From: Phoronis australis
Lineage: Eukaryota; Phoronida; Phoronidae
DNA: 64,000 bases
NCBI GenBank assembly: GCA_002633005.1
Contig: NMRA01000032.1
Coordinates: 1,500,672 to 1,564,671, forward strand
Direction of reading: 5' to 3'
The translations under genes and the position numbers were made by a program. Positions 57,152 to 64,000 of the stretch are shown here, piece after piece. Every line of letters starts with the position of its first letter. Position 1 is the stretch's first letter. A model generated the notes under the pieces. The model searched no databases and had not been told where the DNA came from. It saw only the letters and a program-made list of their open reading frames with translations.

Positions 57152-60100
57152 CTGCAATATCGAATCAAACATGTCAGGCCATTAGTACAATATCATGCCA
57201 CAAGTGTTCCCATACATACACATCAGTACACCAGTCATACAACAAACTCTTACAACATCAAATCAAGGACATTAGCCATTAAATTAGGACCTTAATAAAG
57301 GACATCACCTCTAAGTCAAATATCGAAAAAATATAATGCTTCCCATATCTACCGTAAACGTTCGGGTTAACGCCCTGGGCGGTTAAATTGGCAAACCCAA
57401 AAAATTGGGGGTGGGCGGTTAACCAGACTTGGGCGCTTAAACGTGAAATTTCAAGAAATCCAGGGTGGGCGGTTAACCGAACATGGGCGCTTATTACTAC
57501 AGACAACTGCCCTGGGCGGTTAATCTTACCTCGAACTTGGAACGCGTAGCACTTCTCAAATAGCGTTTACGTCACGTCGCCACTATTAAATTTACATAAT
57601 TGCTGAGTAATAGCCCCGTGGCGTCCTGCGGTCTTGTTACTTTGCTCTCTAGAGCGCAGACGACCAGTGACCAGGCAGCCTCTACTATTTCAAGATGTGA
57701 CCTTGTTAAAGTGAGGGCGTGCAAGCTTCATGTGTTGCAGAGGTCACAGCAGACATCTAATTGATGGTTACAGTCTCGTACTGAGCTGCCAAGTTCATAG
57801 TCAGAGAGCAGTTTTCAAATTAGTTGTAATAAAAGTTTGAAAAACTTAATCCAGATGTTTTTTGTGTTTAAGATGTTTATAGTCGACACTCCGTGACTAA
57901 ATGACATTTTCAGCGTATGGTTCTGTGGCTAGCTGTTTTATCTGGACCGCCCGGCATTGCTCACTTGCCGTGGCGCCAAATATGCTCGGCAAAGAACTAG
58001 GCCACTCGTCAATCAAGAATAAAATTTCGAGCCACGGCATCAATATGTGATAAAACGCCACAAAACAGCTATGTTTCAATCCATTCTTAAACGATCACCT
58101 TACCAAACTTCGTGGTGGAAAAAAGATTTATTTTTCATGCAAGATGTCCAGATGATCCTAATTATATCACTAGCAATATCACACTGCGGAACTGTTCGGT
58201 CCCGCTGTTAGCGCGCAGTGTCTCATTCGGCTGACAATCATGATTTGGAAATGCCGTCAAGTAATATAACGGCCTCTTTCAATATGCATCCCGCTTTTTA
58301 TGGCCAAAGAGTAGAGTCTTCGCAGATAAACCGTGCTTCTGTGCTGGGAACGCGCCGTGGAGAAACTAGGCTGTCAAACCCAGAGGATTTTTTAACTTGC
58401 CACTGGCCGTAATCCAAAGAATTAGAGAAATGACCCAGTGTTCAACATAACAAAATTTTTCTAGTGCATACATGTAGATTCAAACGTAACCCTAAATTAA
58501 AACTCATGATATTATACGATTTTAGATGAAAGCAACATAAGAAACTTTAGTAACTTGAGAATCTCACCCAAGCGACACTAAGTGATATTTTCTTATCCCG
58601 AAGTCCATTCGGTACAGGCACGCAAAAATGTTGAATCATTACTATGAAAGTAGTTCATTATCCTCGTCGCCAATATTGTTATGTAGGCAGTAACACGTCG
58701 ATTTGATATAACACATATATTGGTTGATGATAATATTGGAATACTAACAAATAGGTCTGTGTAATATAGTTAGAGAGTCTTTTACAAACTGAGTGGAGAG
58801 TTCAGATGAATCGTATAAACAATCAACACATGGTTTTAATGTGTGGTCGGCACACCAGTACAGCAGACAATAGATCAACGCTAAGCTCCGCCCACGTGAC
58901 AGCCATATTTGTTTTGGTCGTCTGTCGTGCTTCACAAGTTCGAAAAAATTATCAAAATTACGCTGTAAACAAACAGGTATGTCACATTTTCTAAATATGA
59001 AGTAAATATCAGCTGTATTTCTAGTACTTCAACAAAAATTGGAACATAATGACCACGCATTCTGAACGAAAATTTGATCTCAAGTGGCAATCGATGACCG
59101 CCTAACTGCAAAGCCGTTTTTCTCGGCTCGTGATTTCAGGATAGTGACAAAATTCTCGGGCCTATTTTTCCACAACACGTGGGTCAATTTTTACAAAAGT
59201 TGCAAATTTGAAATCCTCTAGGACTGAAGTAAAATCGCATGCCAGGGTTTTTCTATAAATGGACCAGATTTTTAGTTATTAGACGGAAAGTGACCAAATG
59301 ACAAAAAGTGGCGTGCTTGCCCCAACTCACACACAAAAAATGCCACAAAATCAAGATCATAATGATTTTGTACATATATTTGGTATGAATAAGTACAATA
59401 TTGCGTAAGGAAACAGTTGATGATGATCCATGTGCATTTTGAAAAAAAAAATCGAGGTAAAATTGGATTTTTTGAAAATTAAAAAATACGATTTTTTAAA
59501 AAAACAAACTACAAAAGAAACTTTTTTTCTCGATTTTTGTCACTTTCAGAGTCACGTCTAACTAGTTAAAAGTCCCTTTTCACTCATTTTAGTTAGGAAC
59601 CTGGAGATTTGATCAGTGTATACGCCTACCTTAATGGTTGATAAAGCATATTTTTTTGATATTTGACTTATTATTGAGGTCGTTTATTAAGGTCCTAGAC
59701 AACCTTAAGTACATTTCTGAGTCAATATGGTAAGCAATAGATTTCCACATCATATTACAACAAAAGTGTGGCAGCAGTCATGTCCAATACAGCCATGTAT
59801 TTAACAATAGCCATGTGATTACCATGTTTCTGAAAAATAAAGATATAGCCTTTATTATGAACAGAGTTCGGCGCTCAATATTTAGTTTTACCCAATTCCC
59901 AGGTGGCTAAATGAAATCTGTGATCAGCAAATCTGGCGTAGAAATCGTTGACAAAAAATACCATACTTCATTCTCAGTATACCAAAACAAGACTGCGGAG
60001 GAAAAACTGTAACTCAAGAGTGGGCCAGCAAGACTCTTGTACATTTTAACTAGCCAAGCTGAAGCATAGCGATGATTGTGACCTCAAGACCATATATGCA

Positions 60101-60317
60101 CAGATTGGGACCCACCCCTTACCTCATGGCCTTGAAAATAATGAAGAATTTTTAATGCACATCAACTGGTTAATGGGAAACTTGCCAAGGCAGTGAGTAG
60201 CATTATTGATTGTATCAGAAAGTTGCAAAACATATAGACATTGTAATACAGTGTATCAATACCAGTCTGCTGGGTAAATTGGAGGCTCTTGAATCTAACA
60301 AAAGGCTAGCTAGCTGC
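57152..60317 (-). other. Intron with a TA-flanked element and unique sequence
   Basis: It contains copy 3 of the TA-flanked element (57352-58312). The rest is AT-rich; 59700-59830 resembles 53760-53900 and 61060-61140, again from the local segmental duplication. Confidence 0.5.
57352..58312. mobile_element. TA-flanked inverted-repeat element, copy 3, right end lost
   Basis: It begins at TA with CCGTAAACGTTCGGGTTAAC and follows copy 2 (33251-35056), with internal deletions, up to CTTTTTATGGCCAAAG near 58312. After that the similarity stops, so the right iteron zone and terminal repeat are missing. Confidence 0.8.
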
Positions 60318-60462
60318 CAGGGGCGGATCCAGGATTTTGAGTTGGGGGGCAGGGCAGAGTATTAGCCAGGATTTTGCCCGCCAGACATTCGCACACAATG
60401 GAAACTGGGAGAATTTTAGGAGGGGCCATGGCCCCTTTGGCCCCCCTCTAAATCCGCCATTG
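60318..60462. mobile_element. GGCGGATCC-type MITE
   Basis: 145 bp from CAGGGGCGGATCCAGGA to CTAAATCCGCCATTG. The two ends are inverted (GGCGGAT/ATCCGCC), with GCTGC on both flanks as a possible target-site duplication. Confidence 0.65.
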
Positions 60463-60589
60463 GCTGCCATAAAAAATTTGGAGAGTGCACTGCAATCATT
60501 GCAGGCTTATTTTTGAGTCAATAATTTACCTCACCCACTGCTGCTACGGACAAGCATAGTTATCGCGAAATTTTAGGAAACAGCACGCA

Positions 60590-60850
60590 TTTCAGCAGCA
60601 TACCGCTTTCAAAACGGCAGATTTTTCTTGTTACTGACAAAGGGTGGAGCATTACACAAAAATGACCTTGATTAGATTGTTTTTCACTTAAAAGGCTGTA
60701 ACGGGAAAAGGTGAGTGTGTGTTGACTTCCAGATTCTGCGTGCACCGACACTGTTCGTTATCTATACATGTTGATATAGGTTCCACGACAAGGTGACAAG
60801 CAGAGCTACCTGGGTTGTGTGAAATTTTAGTGTCTAATGAAGCTAAAGAC
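60590..60850 (+). repeat. Diverged third copy of the first-exon-like segment
   Basis: Similar to 26405-26680: TTAAAAGGCTGTAACGGGAA then AAG/GTGAGTG (donor kept), ACGACAAGGTGACAAG and GAGCTACCTGGGTTGTGTGA. The flanks are not shared. Confidence 0.55.
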
Positions 60851-61446
60851 ACAGTAGTACCAGCTGTAAATTGACAATAGTTTCATACAGCCATCTGGGC
60901 TTCTATCAACTAGATTTATAATTTAACTAATTTGTAAGTGCATTTTATACTTTATGTACAATACTTTCGTAGTTTTCACTTTAAAGAATAGCTGATTACC
61001 TTAAATTATATAAGGGCAAATCACAATCAAGGTCCATATTCGGTGGCAACTTTTGATAAAAAATGAAGTGTGGCTGCAGAACATTTCCAATACAGTAAGG
61101 TATTTAATAGCCATGTGAGTTTCAGCAAAAGCTACAAACATATTATTAATATTTCAGTCTTCTCAAAACAACTGCAACAGACTCCCATCAAACTGTTACC
61201 AAATTAGTCACTTATAGCCCCCTTCATTTGGTTGAGTGTGAAAATGATAAAGGATCAAGCAAATACACAAATTGTTATTAATTTTGAAAAACCCTCACAT
61301 CAAAATTGCTATGTTTCAGCATTTTTCCTACGTTGAATTATAATTTTGGGAGACTGCAATTTCGTGGACTTAACACAGAACGTGACTGACACAAAATTTT
61401 ACAAAGCATATTGTATGATTACGGCTAAATAAAACAGCTGAAGCCA
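60851..61446 (-). other. Intron; copy of the 56.5-57.1 kb flank without its exon
   Basis: 61200-61446 is similar to 56800-57050 (CATTTGGTTGAGTG, CAGCATTTTTCCTA, GACTGCAATTTC, ACACAAAATTTTACAAA), the sequence next to the CxxC exon 2. Here the expected exon is replaced by the GATGACGA-type repeat. Confidence 0.5.
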
Positions 61447-62470
61447 CATTTATAAGCGAAATTAACGGAAAAGACAACGACGGAGATGATGACGAATATG
61501 ATGATGGTGGTGGCGATGATGAACAACATCACAACCTTCATATGACGAATTTAGATGTCATAAATCATTAAGAAATAGGCTGCAGTCTAGTTCAATTGAA
61601 GCTAAACCAACCTGAATGCAGCAAGAGCGTTCAACAAAGGAACAGCGTTATCAGTAAATCTCAAATAACTCAAAAAGTAGACATCGTAGAGAAAAATGGA
61701 AAGCATCTTCTGAAAGCCCGTTCAAAACTCTATATAAACTGATGGTATCGCTTAATTCCATAAATTTTTTGAAAAAACTGAAATTTAGCGTTTTTTTAAG
61801 AAATTCAAAGACAAATAACTCGGAAACGGTAAGTCTGAGAAAAAAAATTGTTGAGGCCATTTGAAAGAATATACTTCAAAGAAGCCACATGCAAAAAATC
61901 ACGTCTTTTTCTCTTCTCGTTTAAAATCGCACTCGAGTACGACTGAAAATGGGTCAACAGGCGCCAGATCCGCCATCTTGAAAGCAACTTCCGGTTTTTT
62001 GGCTTTGTAAAATAGCATGTCACAAGAAACTAATACCTGTAAAAATTCAAAGGAATTGGTCTTATAATACGCCCTCTACAGGAGAAAACGTTTTTAGGCC
62101 GAAATCGAGGTGCGCATGCGCGATCGCCGATATTTCTGCCATCTTTAACCGGAAGTAAACAGTTTCCAGTATACTTATAGCAAACTTCCGGTCCATTTAC
62201 TGGGCCGATTCTTAGCCTTTTACATAAAAAATTGTAGCCTCCAGAAGCATTTGAACCTTTAAATGAAAACAAAATGGCCGTCACAGCCGCCATCTTGGAT
62301 CCGATTTTGACGAAAAACAATAGGCTTCCAGTACTTCCAGAACTACATGTTATGTGTAAATTTCGTGATGATCGGACGAAAAATTGTATCGTGCGAACAA
62401 ACAAAAAAAAACAAAAAAACAAACTTAGTGGAAGAGCAACATACTTGGCGAAATTTATTTCGCCAAGTTA
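61447..62470. repeat. Dispersed GATGACGA-type repeat, copy 2, ending in a palindrome
   Basis: Collinear with 27690-28734 from GCGAAATTAACGGAAAAGAC through GGTCAACAGGCGCCAGATCC and beyond. It has a longer 3' part with an ACAAAAAAAAACAAAAAAAC tract and a 26-nt perfect palindrome (ACTTGGCGAAAT and its mirror) at 62443-62468. Confidence 0.65.
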
Positions 62471-63069
62471 AATTTCGGTAAGTAATAAGGAGTCTAACAG
62501 CGACAAAACATTATATCATACATCTATATTAATTACATCCTTTTCTTAATAATGTACGTTTTGTATGTATTTCACAAATTCCTGGGGCATTTAAATGCAA
62601 TACTACATAAATTGTGGGTATTCATCAACACACAGAGGGCAAAATATAATGCTTCCAGGGCTCCACACTACTTTTTGTACATATTTTTTCGGAAGAAACA
62701 TTAAGAAACACACGTGCTGATATTAGAATGTGAAATACTCCCAAGGTTATCAACTAAGTCAAGAAGTTTTGAATGAAAAGGTATTTTTTGTGAGGTCATT
62801 GGTCATAGTTGAAGAGCTAAAAAGTGCTTTTATTATCTGTAAGAGAAAGTTCACATGTACCTTTGTTGTGGATAACAAAATTCACTTTAACAAATGCATA
62901 TACTGGTTAAATTTTAGGGTTGATCAACCAGTTTAAACAAATCTGTTTTTAAACACGTTTCATCAAGACAGTGCTGCTGTGTTAGCACCATCAATTCAGA
63001 TATATTCCATTGGCAGACAGTAAAGCAATTGATAGTGAATGAGACAAAAGGAAGTATTTAAATACAAAC
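62471..63069 (-). other. Intron, duplicated flank
   Basis: 62830-63069 matches 53330-53560. The match runs up to the donor side of the CxxC exon 1. Confidence 0.55.
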
Positions 63070-63132
63070 CTCTTTTCAAGCAATTCTGTCTTGGACATCC
63101 ATTTCACATCTGCACAGATTCCACAATGCACC
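63070..63132 (-). CDS. CxxC exon 1 of the LRR-Roc-COR gene
   Basis: 63 nt, acceptor TTTGATGTTGTAG, donor AAGAG/GTTTGT, phase 2 on both sides. It encodes VHCGICADVKWMSKTELLEK plus two bases of Arg. It is the most upstream exon of the series that I can support. Because it opens in phase 2, an earlier exon with the start codon must exist. A good donor (TTTG/GTAAGT, minus strand, GT at 63336-63337) has the right phase, but the exon behind it is unclear. Confidence 0.7.
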
Positions 63133-63494
63133 CTACAACATCAAATCAAACAAATAAACAGCCATTAACTCATTCGACCCTGAGCACCATATGGAATAAA
63201 TTGCTTAGTGGCCTGGCTGAGCTGTATAAATGTCTACCCCCTTGAAGTTGGAGGGTATTTCACTCGGAACTAGGTCACAAGCACTGCAGATAACTAAAAC
63301 CTCATCACTCAGTCATTAGTAAACATATACTTACCAAATTTTCAGCAATACATCGAGTAAATGAGCTTCATGTTGACATAAAATTTATCCAAGTTCAATA
63401 TCGATAAAGGGTTGAACAAGAGGTTTTACTTTATGTTTTCCAGAAACAAAGACATTTGTTTATAAATAATCCCTTTAAATTTCCAGAAAACATG

Positions 63495-63661
63495 TCAAAA
63501 AAGTTTTCCGTGTAGCATATCCTCATCATAAAGTAGATCACTAAAATCTGTATCTAAATCTGACCACTCAGTGCTATAAGTATCTACACTGTCATATCCA
63601 TAATCACTGAAGTCTATATCTAAATGTGACCAGTGTCATCAGTATCCACACTATCCTCCAT
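63495..63661 (-). other. Acidic tandem coding-like segment, frame broken
   Basis: Two ~65-bp repeats read on the minus strand as EDSVDTDDTG and then LDIDFSDYGYDSVDTYSTEW, continuing SDLDTDFSDLLYDEDMLHG to a stop at 63495. The two halves are in different frames (a ~4-bp difference between repeat copies). It could be an old or mis-assembled first exon, or chance. Confidence 0.25.
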
Positions 63662-63910
63662 AATAAAAGCTTCAAGAACTGTGAGAGAGCAGCAGAGATG
63701 ATGTCCATATAATATCAAGGCAGCAATTTCAAGTGAGTGTGTGCACAGTGCTAGTCACAGCATAGACTATAGTACATGGACCGCCAACTCTGTATACTTT
63801 CAATGGACGAAATCTGTGAGCTTGCGCACAAGCCTTTACGTCATTATTCACTGGCGACACCTGGCTAAATTATCTGGTGTAATTTCCGGCAAGTACGTCG
63901 TCTGCTAATC

Positions 63911-64000
63911 ATGGTCGGTTGCTGTGTGGCCGGTTGTTCGGCTACGCAGGCGAAATGCAGAGGCGTTAGCTTCCATAGTGTACGGAGACCCCAAAATCCG
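63911..64000 (+). CDS. THAP-domain protein, N-terminus (runs off the window)
   Basis: ATG at 63911 opens MVGCCVAGCSATQAKCRGVS followed by FHSVRRPQNP. The early Cys residues (C2CH pair), a Ser-Phe-His step and a Pro-rich end are the first part of a THAP zinc finger, a DNA-binding domain related to the P-element transposase. Thirty codons are present. The start suits the family, where the domain is at the very N-terminus. It is head-to-head with the minus-strand LRR-Roc-COR gene. Host gene or transposase-derived cannot be told. Confidence 0.8.
   Translation, partial: MVGCCVAGCSATQAKCRGVSFHSVRRPQNP

Overview
The window looks like invertebrate animal nuclear DNA. It is AT-rich, with small exons separated by large introns, GT-AG splice sites, AATAAA poly(A) signals, dense non-autonomous transposons and a decayed LINE. 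The gene content (a multi-exon LRR-Roc-COR gene that probably ends in a death-effector-like segment, a class A GPCR on one exon, a THAP gene, a COXFA4/NMES1-type gene) would suit a non-vertebrate deuterostome such as a hemichordate or lancelet. The species cannot be fixed from the sequence.

Layout. 0-8 kb: a tRNA-derived relic (1.9 kb), an intact single-exon class A GPCR (2.94-4.14 kb, + strand) and a nested fold-back/MITE pair (5.6-6.6 kb). 8-13 kb: a small + strand gene of the NDUFA4/COXFA4 family, closest in pattern to NMES1/C15orf48, in three coding exons with an intronic minisatellite. 13-18 kb: no gene recognised, one MITE copy and a weak tRNA-like relic. 18.2-18.6 kb: a + strand exon of an HTD2-type (mitochondrial 3-hydroxyacyl-thioester dehydratase, MaoC/hotdog) protein; its continuation was not found.

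20.9-63.1 kb is best read as one very large minus-strand gene. From 5' to 3' it has three small duplicated exons each carrying a C-x2-C motif (63.1, 57.1, 53.6 kb), one 3.1-kb exon with the LRR array and the Roc-COR GTPase module (52.4-49.2 kb), small linker exons (48.5, 48.3, 42.6, 41.9, 38.3 kb), and a last exon with the C-terminal half of a death-effector-like fold (24.3-24.1 kb). A ~3.2-kb 3' UTR follows, ending at a poly(A) signal near 20.87 kb. Reading phases agree across most junctions; at least one exon between 48.3 and 42.6 kb is missing from the model.

The introns are packed with repeats. They include Helentron/HINE-like elements built from ~150-bp tandem monomers, each centred on a CCACTAG-type motif very close to the animal CTCF core; three copies of a TA-flanked inverted-repeat element rich in GGGCGGTTAA iterons; two 1.6-kb inverted copies of a promoter/first-exon-like segment 12 kb apart; a hAT-like MITE; and an L1-type LINE split by one of the TA elements. 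A THAP-domain gene starts at 63.9 kb on the + strand, head-to-head with the large gene, and runs off the window.
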